NCBI GenBank assembly: GCA_022865725.1
Contig: JALHTP010000154.1
Span: 1-8,646 of the forward strand
Source of the DNA: Methyloceanibacter sp.
GTDB lineage: Bacteria; Pseudomonadota; Alphaproteobacteria; Rhizobiales; Methyloligellaceae
Length of the DNA: 8,646 bases
Direction of reading: 5' to 3'
Below, piece by piece: positions 1 to 5,587 of this stretch; position 1 is the stretch's first letter; the number at the start of each line of letters is the position of its first letter. The notes beneath the pieces are model-generated. The model was not told the origin of the DNA and ran no database searches. It saw only the letters and a program-made list of their open reading frames with translations. A program made the translations under genes and the position numbers.

Positions 1-161
1 AAGGTGCGGAGACCCCGATCAGAAACACGCACACCGAAGCCGGGACGCTCCTCGTCGTCATCATATATGACTCCTGCATCGGCGGGTTTGAGCGCGAGCA
101 GCAATCGATCCGTCAGGCGTTGCCTGCGCGGTTTGTTTCGTCCATTTTCCTGTTGCTTCAC
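1..161 (-). CDS. Tyrosine-type integrase, N-terminal part (cut by window edge)
   Basis: The minus strand encodes 53 residues of the N-terminal arm-DNA-binding domain (DUF4102-like) of a tyrosine site-specific recombinase. The visible pattern is a basic start, then RLTDRLLLALKPADAG, then an acidic stretch and PGFGVRVSDRGLRT. This corresponds to the family's typical 'LTD..l..LkPp..G...yD...pGFGvRVs.sGrktf' opening. The catalytic domain with its R-H-R-Y residues would lie left of the window and is not seen. The chosen start is GTG at 161-159 because GGAGG at 173-169 lies 7 nt upstream and the family alignment begins shortly after it. There is no in-frame ATG before the conserved part. The frame stays open upstream to a stop at 284-282, so a slightly longer protein is possible. 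Transcription runs away from the tRNA-Leu gene. The likely role is integration and excision of a mobile element lying to the left. The family is clear; the fate of the rest of the gene is unknown. Confidence 0.85.
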   Translation of the reverse strand, partial: MKQQENGRNKPRRQRLTDRLLLALKPADAGVIYDDDEERPGFGVRVSDRGLRT

Positions 162-177
162 CAGGACGCCTCCATCT

Positions 178-223
178 GGCAACGGTTTGGCAACACTTAC
201 CACGCGCTTGAATGCGCGGCAAC
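178..223. repeat. Three GGCAAC direct repeats upstream of the integrase
   Basis: GGCAAC occurs at 178-183, 189-194 and 218-223, in the 145-bp gap between the integrase start and the tRNA. The first two copies are 11 bp apart, about one helical turn, and both read TGGCAAC. A short perfect inverted repeat, CGCGC-TTGAAT-GCGCG, lies at 203-218. Such short repeats near an integrase start could be binding sites for the integrase or an excisionase, but they are short enough to arise by chance. Nothing else is recognised between 162 and 306. Confidence 0.25.
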
Positions 224-306
224 GCTCTCGTATGCTCTTGAAGAGGCTTGAAATAAAACGAAAATCGGAGGTGGCCGAATTTCAGTGCGCGTTCATGCGC
301 TCTAAT

Positions 307-395
307 GCGGACGTGGTGGAACTGGTAGACACACAGGACTTAAAATCCTGAGGGGGGAAACCCCCGTGAGGGTTCGACTCCCTCCGTCCGCACCA
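307..395 (+). tRNA. tRNA-Leu (anticodon UAA)
   Basis: A complete leucine tRNA folds by eye. The acceptor stem is GCGGACG (307-313) with CGTCCGC (385-391), the discriminator is A392, and CCA is encoded at 393-395. The anticodon stem CAGGA (334-338)/TCCTG (346-350) closes a 7-nt loop, CTTAAAA, with anticodon TAA at 341-343. A long variable arm (GGGGG...CCCCC, about 353-365) is typical of a class II tRNA. The T arm is GAGGG-TTCGACT-CCCTC (368-384). It reads UUA and UUG codons, which are rare in this GC-rich DNA. The 5' neighbour is an integrase gene pointing away and the 3' neighbour is the TIR gene. No clear terminator follows. Confidence 0.97.
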
Positions 396-476
396 TTCCC
401 TATTTGACTCGCCAAGGTGACGCCGGCCGCCGCTTTGCGCTAACCTAGCCCAGGGCTCACGCTGCTTGGGTAGGGG

Positions 477-1469
477 ATGGCCGGCAACATCTTCATCAAT
501 TATCGCCGCGGCGACGATCCGGGCTTCACCCAGGCGCTTTACGGCCGCCTCGAGCAAGTCTTTCCGCCCGAGCGGCTATTCATGGATGTCGACAACATCG
601 CGCCGGGGCTCGATTTCGTGCAGGTGCTGAACGAGCAGGTCGCGAGCTGCGACGTGCTGATCGCGGTCGTCGGCCCGAACTGGCTCGCCGCGATCGACGA
701 GTCGGGTCAGCGCCGGCTCGACAATCCGGAGGACTTCGTCCGCGTCGAAATCGAGTCGGCGCTTTCGCAGAAGAAGCGCGTCATTCCGGTCCTGGTGAAC
801 GATGCGAAGATGCCCCGGTCGACGGAGCTGCCTGAGGGCTTGAAGCCATTCGCCAGATGTAACGCCGTTCGGCTGACGCATGATCGCTTTCGCGCCGATA
901 CGCAGAGCCTCATTAAGGCCCTCGAGAAGGTGTTGACCGAGACCGAAACGGCGCGGCGCGACGAAGCGGAACACGCGCGGCGAGCGGAGAGGGCGCGCGC
1001 GAAGGACGAGGCGGAGCGTTTGCGGCGGGAACGGCGCGAGGGGTTCCGCACAGTCCAAGCGGAGAAGATCGATGCGAGGCCGCGCGGCGAGACGACTCCC
1101 AAAGCGCGCTCGCGCGGCGTGGTGAGCTTCATCGCCGGGCTGCCGTCGAACGCCGACTGGCGCATCCCGATTACGGCGACCGCCTTACTCCTGTTGGGAT
1201 GGATCTTGCCGGGGTATGTTTTCATGCCTCCGGAGCAGGGCGGCTTGGAGTGGGGGACGGTCGCGCTGCTTTACGGCCTTGCGGGTTTCGTCGCACGGTG
1301 CGGCGCAACGCGATCGGCGGTCTCGAATTTGCGGTCTATTGGCTCGGGTTCACGCTCATCCTCTATGCGGCGGGAATGGGTTTGGTTACGAGCGCCTTCT
1401 TTCGGGCAACGGAGCTCGGCGCGTTTTTTGAGGTCAGGCCACGTTGCGCCCCCGGCATCCTGTTTTTGA
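477..1469 (+). CDS. TIR-domain membrane protein, frame broken near residue 271
   Basis: Residues 4-150 form a bacterial TIR domain. Visible parts are IFINYRR at the first strand, RLFMDVDNIAPGLDF as the BB-loop region, CDVLIAVVGPNW, and FVRVEIESAL, where E91 aligns with the catalytic glutamate of NAD+-cleaving TIR domains such as SARM1. Residues 152-192 are a highly charged, probably coiled helix. A first membrane helix follows at about 231-250, and a second begins at about 259-271. After about residue 272 this frame turns into Ser/Arg-rich non-membrane sequence until the TGA at 1467-1469. Meanwhile the -1 frame carries a convincing continuation to 1597. The intact protein would be about 373 residues. 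TIR-plus-membrane proteins are often anti-phage effectors, which is inference here because no cyclase or other partner is in the window. The start is ATG 477 with a G-rich stretch GGGTAGGGG directly upstream, closer than ideal. No other in-frame ATG precedes residue 36. Whether a 330-residue product, a frameshifted product or neither is made is open. Confidence 0.85.
   Translation: MAGNIFINYRRGDDPGFTQALYGRLEQVFPPERLFMDVDNIAPGLDFVQVLNEQVASCDVLIAVVGPNWLAAIDESGQRRLDNPEDFVRVEIESALSQKKRVIPVLVNDAKMPRSTELPEGLKPFARCNAVRLTHDRFRADTQSLIKALEKVLTETETARRDEAEHARRAERARAKDEAERLRRERREGFRTVQAEKIDARPRGETTPKARSRGVVSFIAGLPSNADWRIPITATALLLLGWILPGYVFMPPEQGGLEWGTVALLYGLAGFVARCGATRSAVSNLRSIGSGSRSSSMRREWVWLRAPSFGQRSSARFLRSGHVAPPASCF
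1283..1305 (+). promoter_or_regulatory. Candidate -1 frameshift site in the TIR gene
   Basis: The heptamer G-GGT-TTC occupies 1283-1289 in exactly the X-XXY-YYZ phase of the TIR reading frame (codons G270 and F271). A slip to GGG-TTT puts the ribosome into the frame encoding the remaining membrane domain. A hairpin of 7 pairs (one G-U), CGTCGCA-CGG-TGCGGCG, spans 1289-1305. It starts at the heptamer itself rather than the usual 5-9 nt downstream, which weakens it as a stimulator. A simple one-base loss near 1298 explains the same break: adding one base between CGG and TG gives ...FVAR-x-RRNAIGG. Confidence 0.35.
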
Positions 1470-1597
1470 GCGCGATTGGTTCGGGCCTGGCAATTCTCGC
1501 CTGGCGCAACCGGCGGCTGACAAGGCCCGAGCTTGCGCTCTATCTGCTCGGCATCGTCTATTGGCTATATGTCTGGATGCGTCTCGCCCAGCAGTAG
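1289..1597 (+). other. Displaced C-terminal membrane domain of the TIR protein (-1 frame)
   Basis: Read in the -1 frame relative to the TIR start, this stretch encodes RRNAIGGLEFAVYWLGFTL followed by two or three more hydrophobic segments. These include CAPGILFLSAIGSGLAILAW and ELALYLLGIVYWLYVW, and the frame ends with MRLAQQ and a TAG at 1595-1597. The hydrophobic helices separated by short basic loops are far more protein-like than the overlapping TIR-frame sequence. It is not a separate gene. The nearest in-frame ATG (1199) would begin with sequence that is only the out-of-frame reading of the TIR membrane helix, and there is no convincing ribosome site there. It is best read as the natural C-terminus of the upstream TIR protein. 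Confidence 0.75.
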
Positions 1598-1663
1598 ACC
1601 GGCCCGTCTTCCTGCTCACAGCCGGATCAGAAAACCCAATCGACAAGGCGGCTCCCGCTTCGT

Positions 1664-1683
1664 AGGCTGATCTAAATCAGCCT
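1664..1683. promoter_or_regulatory. 20-bp perfect palindrome with FNR-like core
   Basis: AGGCTGAT-CTAA-ATCAGCCT forms 8 perfect pairs around a 4-nt centre. The core CTGAT-N4-ATCAG differs from the FNR consensus TTGAT-N4-ATCAA by one base in each half. It lies 38 bp before the ATG of the molybdoenzyme gene and 66 bp after the TIR-gene stop. At -41.5 geometry the transcript would start inside the Shine-Dalgarno sequence at 1706-1713, so classic activation from here is unlikely. An operator for repression or a transcript hairpin without a T run are alternatives. Confidence 0.4.
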
Positions 1684-1721
1684 CCTCAAGGGGGCGAGCA
1701 AGCCTGGGAGGGGTCCGATCC

Positions 1722-3854
1722 ATGAACGAGCAGCCTCAACGCACGACGTTCTTCGGCGGCTGTCCGCATGACTGCCCCGACACTTGCGCCATGATCTACG
1801 AGGTCGAGGACGGGAAGCTGATCGAGGTCCGGGGCAACAAGGACCACCCCATGACGCGCGGCACGCTCTGCGTGAAGCTGAAAGACTTCCACGATCATCA
1901 CGCCAATCCCGACCGGCTGAAATATCCGCTCCGCCGCACCGGCCCAAAGGGCTCGAAGCAATTCGAGCGCATCTCTTGGGATGAGGCAATCGCCGAGATC
2001 GGCAGGCGCTGGCGCGAGATCATCGCCACCTACGGCAGCCAGGCGATCATGCCCTATTCCTATCTCGGCAATATGGGCCTGGTACAAGGCATCAACTCGG
2101 GCGATCCGTTCTTCAATCGCCTCGGTACCACGGTGAACGAAAAGACCTTCTGCGCGTCGGGCTCTTCCACGGCCTGGCTGCTGACCGTCGGCCCGACCGG
2201 CGGCGTCGACCCGGAAAGCTTCGTGCATTCCAAGTTCATCGTCATCTGGGCGTGCAACTCGATCTCGACCAATCTGCATCATTGGCCGTTCGTGCTCGAG
2301 GCGCAAAAGCGCGGCGCCAAGGTGGTGGTCATCGACAGCTACAGGTCGCGCACGGCCAAGGCCGGCGACTGGCATCTCTGCCCGCGGCCGGGTACGGACG
2401 GCGCGTTGGCGATGGGCTTTATCAACGCAATCATCAGCCAAGGGCTGGTCGATCAGGATTATGTCGACCAGCACACTTACGGCTTCGAGCAACTCAAGGC
2501 GCGCGCGGCGGAGTTCACGCCGGACTACGTCGAGACGATCACCGGCGTCAAAGCTGCGGACATCCGGAAATTCGCCAAGGAGTTCGCCACCTCACAGCCC
2601 TCGGTGATCCGCTTGGGGGTCGCGCTCGAGCGCCACGCCGGCGGCGGGCAGGCGATCCGCGCGGTATGCTCGCTGCCGGCTCTGGTCGGATCCTGGAAGC
2701 ATGTCGGCGGCGGTCTGTTGCAAATGCCGCTCTGGGAGTTCCCCGTCGATTGGATGAAGGTGTCGCGCGGCGATTGGATCAAGCCCGGCACGCGGGCGAT
2801 CAACAATCTCAAGCTCGGCGCGGCGCTGACCGGCGAGATGAAGCTGGATCCACCGCTGAAGAGCCTCTTTGTCTTCTGCACCAACCCGGTCAGCCAGGCG
2901 CCCGAGACCAACAAGATCGTTGCTGGCTTGCAACGCGAGGATTTGTTCACCGTCGTCGCTGAGCACTTTCTCACCGACACGGCGAAATATGCCGACATCG
3001 TGCTCCCCGCCGCCATGGCCGGCGAGGCCGAGGACATGATGTGGTCCTGGGGGCATTTCTATTTCACCTATAATCAGAAGGCGATCGACCCGCCCGGCGA
3101 GTGCAAGCCAACCAGCGACATGTGGCGGCTGCTGGCCAAGGAGATGGGGTTCGACGATCCCGTCTTCAAAATGACCGACAGCGAGCTTGCCGCCCGCTAC
3201 ATCAACTGGGCCGACCCCAAGATGGGGGGCATCGACATGGAGCATTTCAAGACGCACGGTTACTACAAGATCGACGTCGGCGCGGCGGACACGCGCACGC
3301 CGCACAGAGACGGCAAATTTCCGACACCCTCAGGCAAGGTCGAGTTCCTGCTGCACGATGCCAAGAATTTCGTCGCCGGCCCGTTCCGCGCCATGTATGA
3401 GGGCGACCAGGATGGCTCGGCCGTCGATCCTCTGCCAGGCTACGTTCCAAACCGCGAAGCTCCGGAGACCAATCCGGAGCGTGCCAAGCTCTACGCGCTC
3501 AACATCATCTCGCCGAAGAGCCACGGCTTTTTGAATTCCTGCTACGCCAACGAGAAGCACAAGATCAAAGGTCAGGGCGAGCAGTTCGTGCTGATCTCGC
3601 CCGCGGATGCAAGCAAGCGGAATATTCGGGAAGGCGATCCGGTGCGGGTCTATAACGACCGCGGCGATTTCGAGGGCGTGGCCAAAGTCACCGACGACGT
3701 CAATCCCGGCATCGTCGTGGCGACGCTCGGCTATTGGCGGAGCCTCAACCGCTCGGACGGATCGGTGAATTCGATCTCCTCGGACGCACATTGCGGGCTC
3801 GGCCGCGCGCCGAGCTTCTCGGACAATCTGGTCGAGGTGTCTCGCGTCAACTGA
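1722..3854 (+). CDS. Molybdopterin (Mo-bisMGD) oxidoreductase with 4Fe-4S site
   Basis: This 710-residue enzyme belongs to the DMSO reductase/formate dehydrogenase superfamily. The N-terminal 4Fe-4S domain (about residues 8-60) has C14-X3-C18-X3-C22-X27-C50. The molybdopterin-binding body follows (about 61-480, with ERISWDEA at 82-89). C144 in EKTFCASGSS falls where the family places its Cys/Sec/Ser molybdenum ligand. The dinucleotide-binding C-terminal domain covers roughly 590-705 and includes SPKSHGFLNS and GLGRAPSFSDNLVEV. There is no twin-arginine or other signal peptide, so the enzyme is probably cytoplasmic. Substrate and electron partner cannot be told from sequence, and no partner subunit is adjacent. 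The start is ATG 1722 with GGGAGGGG at 1706-1713, 8 nt away. It ends tail to tail with the haem monooxygenase gene, 12 bp apart, leaving no obvious separate terminator. Family is certain; specific function is unknown. Confidence 0.95.
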   Translation: MNEQPQRTTFFGGCPHDCPDTCAMIYEVEDGKLIEVRGNKDHPMTRGTLCVKLKDFHDHHANPDRLKYPLRRTGPKGSKQFERISWDEAIAEIGRRWREIIATYGSQAIMPYSYLGNMGLVQGINSGDPFFNRLGTTVNEKTFCASGSSTAWLLTVGPTGGVDPESFVHSKFIVIWACNSISTNLHHWPFVLEAQKRGAKVVVIDSYRSRTAKAGDWHLCPRPGTDGALAMGFINAIISQGLVDQDYVDQHTYGFEQLKARAAEFTPDYVETITGVKAADIRKFAKEFATSQPSVIRLGVALERHAGGGQAIRAVCSLPALVGSWKHVGGGLLQMPLWEFPVDWMKVSRGDWIKPGTRAINNLKLGAALTGEMKLDPPLKSLFVFCTNPVSQAPETNKIVAGLQREDLFTVVAEHFLTDTAKYADIVLPAAMAGEAEDMMWSWGHFYFTYNQKAIDPPGECKPTSDMWRLLAKEMGFDDPVFKMTDSELAARYINWADPKMGGIDMEHFKTHGYYKIDVGAADTRTPHRDGKFPTPSGKVEFLLHDAKNFVAGPFRAMYEGDQDGSAVDPLPGYVPNREAPETNPERAKLYALNIISPKSHGFLNSCYANEKHKIKGQGEQFVLISPADASKRNIREGDPVRVYNDRGDFEGVAKVTDDVNPGIVVATLGYWRSLNRSDGSVNSISSDAHCGLGRAPSFSDNLVEVSRVN

Positions 3855-3866
3855 CGCCAACAGGGC

Positions 3867-4202
3867 CTATTCGGCGGCCGCGGCGCCTTTGGCCGTCAGC
3901 TCTTGCAGGACGGCGAAGCCCTCGAATTCGGGATGGTCGAGATAAAGCGGCTTGTTCGCGCCGGTGCCGCCATGCGCCTTGCGAAACGCCTCGGACCGTG
4001 TCCAATCCGAGAATGCGGCTTCCGAGGCCCACAGCGTGTGCGAGGCATAGAGCACGTGGTCGTCGCGCTCTGGGCCCTTCAGGAGATGAAAGGCAATGAA
4101 GCCGGGCGCGGCCTTGAGATGGCTGTCACGCGTCAGCCAGACCTGCTCGAAATCGTGCTCCGAACCCTTCCTCACCTTGAACCGATTCATCGCGATGAAC
4201 AT
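3867..4202 (-). CDS. IsdG-like haem-degrading / ABM-domain monooxygenase
   Basis: This is a 111-residue single-domain protein of the antibiotic-biosynthesis-monooxygenase (ABM) fold, closest in pattern to IsdG/HmoB haem oxygenases. From MFIAMNRFKV, residues N6, W67 and H77 fall almost exactly where IsdG has its catalytic N7, W67 and H77. Also family-like are HLKAAPGFIAFHLLKGP and LYASHTLWAS. The expected role is cytosolic haem breakdown with iron release, or control of a haem pool. An unrelated ABM activity is possible. The start is ATG at 4202-4200, because AAGGAG lies 7 nt upstream. An in-frame ATG at 4220 would place that ribosome site inside the gene and is less likely. The C-terminal tail is Ala-rich. 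The gene is divergent from dps across a 173-bp region with an FNR/FixK-like site, so both may be co-regulated. Iron release beside an iron-storing Dps makes functional sense. Confidence 0.88.
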   Translation of the reverse strand: MFIAMNRFKVRKGSEHDFEQVWLTRDSHLKAAPGFIAFHLLKGPERDDHVLYASHTLWASEAAFSDWTRSEAFRKAHGGTGANKPLYLDHPEFEGFAVLQELTAKGAAAAE

Positions 4203-4266
4203 GCTCGAACTCCTTCGCATTGGCCCCAGGATAACGGAAAAAGACTGAATTTCCAGGTCTTCGGGC

Positions 4267-4272
4267 GCTATA
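4267..4272 (-). promoter_or_regulatory. Possible -10 element for the haem monooxygenase gene
   Basis: On the minus strand TATAGC reads from 4272 to 4267. Its upstream edge is 29.5 bp from the centre of the FNR-like palindrome (4301.5), the class II distance. A transcript would start near 4260, giving a leader of about 58 nt. It matches TATAAT at four of six positions, and no -35 element is seen, as expected for an activator-dependent promoter. Confidence 0.4.
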
Positions 4273-4293
4273 GGATGAAACGCGTCAGCGACA

Positions 4294-4309
4294 ATTGACC
4301 GCCGTCAAT
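4294..4309. promoter_or_regulatory. FNR/FixK-like palindrome between haem monooxygenase and dps
   Basis: ATTGAC-CGCC-GTCAAT is a perfect 16-bp palindrome. Its core TTGAC-N4-GTCAA fits the FixK-type form TTG(A/C)-N6-(T/G)CAA and departs from TTGAT-N4-ATCAA only at the inner base of each half. It is centred at 4301.5, about equally far from -10-like hexamers on both strands. That placement is the one used by CRP/FNR-family activators on both of two divergent promoters. Binding is inferred, and the regulator gene is not in the window. Confidence 0.6.
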
Positions 4310-4331
4310 AAACCGGCAGGCAACCCGTTCC

Positions 4332-4339
4332 TATATAAG
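4332..4339 (+). promoter_or_regulatory. Probable -10 element of dps
   Basis: TATATAAG contains TATATA (4332-4337) and TATAAG (4334-4339, five of six to TATAAT). A start near 4344-4346 would put the FNR-like palindrome at about -42 to -44 and leave a leader of about 30 nt. No -35 hexamer is present at the normal distance, which fits a dependence on an activator. Confidence 0.5.
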
Positions 4340-4375
4340 CACGTTGCTACCAGAGCCCCCGCCAAGGAGACCCCC

Positions 4376-4903
4376 ATGAACAAGGATGTGAAGGAGCGCC
4401 GCAAAGCGCCGCTCGTGACGCCGACCGATCTCGGCGACAATGCCCGCCGCGACATCAGCGGCGCCCTCAATGCCCTGCTTGCCGATGTGTTCGTCCTCTA
4501 CCTCAAGACCAAGAATTTCCATTGGCATGTGAGCGGACCGCATTTCCGCGATTACCACCTTCTGTTCGACGAGCAGGCCGACCAGATCTTCGCCATCACC
4601 GACGATATCGCCGAGCGGGTGCGCAAGGTCGGCGGCACGACGCTGCATTCGATCGGCAACATCGCGCGGCTCCAGCGTATTCCCGACAACGACGCCGATT
4701 TCGTCGATCCGCTCGACATGCTGGCCGAGCTTCGTTCCGACAATCAGGCGCTGATCGCCAGCATGCGCGAGACGCACGAGCTTTGCGACGAGGAGAACGA
4801 CGTGGCGACCACGAGCATGATCGAGGTGTGGATCGACCAGGCCGAACGGCGCGTCTGGTTCCTCTACGAGGCGAGCCGCAGAGGCGATGTCACCGGCCAT
4901 TGA
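4376..4903 (+). CDS. dps: Dps ferroxidase / DNA protection during starvation protein
   Basis: This is a 175-residue Dps-family mini-ferritin. It stores iron as a 12-mer, oxidising Fe2+ with peroxide, and may bind DNA. The inter-subunit ferroxidase residues are all present with E. coli spacing: H49, H61, D65, D76 and E80 correspond to H51, H63, D67, D78 and E82. The hallmark stretch is NFHWHVSGPHF...HLLFDEQADQ...DDIAER. The N-terminus (KDVKERRKAP) is a basic tail of the kind that contacts DNA. The start is ATG 4376, preceded by AAGGAG at a good distance. In-frame codons back to 4295 run through the promoter and are not credible coding sequence. The promoter region carries an FNR/FixK-like site, so expression may depend on low oxygen rather than, or as well as, on OxyR-type control. 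A hairpin terminator candidate follows the stop. The downstream genes on this strand have their own spacing. Confidence 0.96.
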   Translation: MNKDVKERRKAPLVTPTDLGDNARRDISGALNALLADVFVLYLKTKNFHWHVSGPHFRDYHLLFDEQADQIFAITDDIAERVRKVGGTTLHSIGNIARLQRIPDNDADFVDPLDMLAELRSDNQALIASMRETHELCDEENDVATTSMIEVWIDQAERRVWFLYEASRRGDVTGH

Positions 4904-4936
4904 GGTGAGGGTGAAGACCGGTTAGTTCGCTTAAGC

Positions 4937-4956
4937 CCGGAACTTGCTTCCGGTTT
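4937..4956 (+). terminator. Possible terminator after dps
   Basis: CCGGAA-CTTGC-TTCCGG forms a 6-bp hairpin (4937-4953) followed by only TTT. It lies 34 bp after the dps stop and 70 bp before the next start. The short T run makes it a weak intrinsic terminator. GGAAC within it (4939-4943) is also the -35 word of EcfG-type promoters, but no partner CGTT sits at the right distance. Confidence 0.4.
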
Positions 4957-5022
4957 CGGCCTATTGTCTTGATGTTGCGGCCCGACGCGCCGCGGAGTTG
5001 CTTATAACCCGGAGCAGAAGCA

Positions 5023-5514
5023 ATGAAGACTTATCTGTTGGCCGCGCTCGCCAGTCTGGCGACGCTTGCGCTGGTTTCTTGCGGTGCGCCAAGCACGCCC
5101 GATTTCGTGGAGAAAGCCGCACTGAGCGATCTATACGAGGTCGAAGCCGGCAAAATCGCAAGCGACAAGGGACAGTCGGAGGCGGTGAAGAAATTCGGCC
5201 AGCACATGGTCGAGGCGCATAGCAAGACGAGCGAGGAGCTGAAGGGCATCGTGCAATCCGAGAAGCTCAATGTGGCGCTGCCCACCGAGCCTAACAAAAA
5301 GCTCCGGAAGATGATCGACAAGCTGAACGACGCGAAGCCGGAGGATTTCGACAAGGTCTATGCCGGGCAGCAGATCAAGGCTCACAAAAAGGCCGCCGAC
5401 CTCTTCGATGCTTATGCCGAGGGCGGGGAGAACGCCGCGTTGAAGCAATTCGCGGCAAACACGCTGCCGGCGATCAAGCAACATCTCGAAGAGGCGAAGA
5501 AGCTTCGGCAATAG
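5023..5514 (+). CDS. DUF4142 ferritin-like lipoprotein
   Basis: This is a 163-residue predicted lipoprotein. The N-terminus MKTYLLAALASLATLALVSC has a basic start, a hydrophobic core and a lipobox LVSC with C20 as the lipidation site, so the mature protein should be anchored on the periplasmic side. The rest is a helical, Lys/Glu/Ala-rich DUF4142 domain, a four-helix ferritin-like fold of unknown function. Family-like parts are FVEKAALSDLYEVEAGKIA, FGQHMVEAHSKTSEEL and LPAIKQHLEEAKKL. The start is ATG 5023 with GGAG 8 nt upstream. It sits 119 bp after dps and 73 bp before nhaA on the same strand. DUF4142 proteins occur widely near stress genes in alphaproteobacteria, but no reaction is known. 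I see no metal ligand set as clear as in Dps. Confidence 0.9.
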   Translation: MKTYLLAALASLATLALVSCGAPSTPDFVEKAALSDLYEVEAGKIASDKGQSEAVKKFGQHMVEAHSKTSEELKGIVQSEKLNVALPTEPNKKLRKMIDKLNDAKPEDFDKVYAGQQIKAHKKAADLFDAYAEGGENAALKQFAANTLPAIKQHLEEAKKLRQ

Positions 5515-5587
5515 GGTTTCCCTAGGCTCATTTGCCTTGGGCGCGGCGACTGTATAGGAAGGGTCCGCAGTCACCCCCGCACGCTTC

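Noticed and set aside
3..10. 8-nt match (TCCGCACC, minus strand) to the tRNA-Leu 3' end, considered as an att core
   Set aside because: It lies inside integrase codons for conserved residues (L-R-T), is very short and has no extended identity.
4..351. Plus-strand open frame of 115 codons at the left edge
   Set aside because: It runs opposite the recognised integrase and ends inside the tRNA. Its composition is Ser/Arg-rich with no family pattern.
282..557. Minus-strand open frame of 91 codons across the tRNA
   Set aside because: It is antisense to tRNA-Leu and gives the well-known false tRNA-derived peptide (GRRESNPHGGFPPQDF). It also overlaps the TIR gene start.
1686..3860. Several long minus-strand open frames opposite the molybdoenzyme
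   Set aside because: They are high-GC shadows of a strongly conserved plus-strand gene, with no family resemblance or ribosome sites.
4295..4375. Longer start for Dps at 4295
   Set aside because: It would code through the palindrome and -10 region. ATG 4376 has a proper ribosome site and gives the normal Dps N-terminus.
4331..4900. Minus-strand open frame opposite dps
   Set aside because: It mirrors the dps codons and has no recognisable domain.
4939..4963. GGAAC as an EcfG general-stress promoter -35 for the DUF4142 gene
   Set aside because: No CGTT lies 16-19 nt downstream, and GGAAC is explained by the hairpin at 4937-4953.
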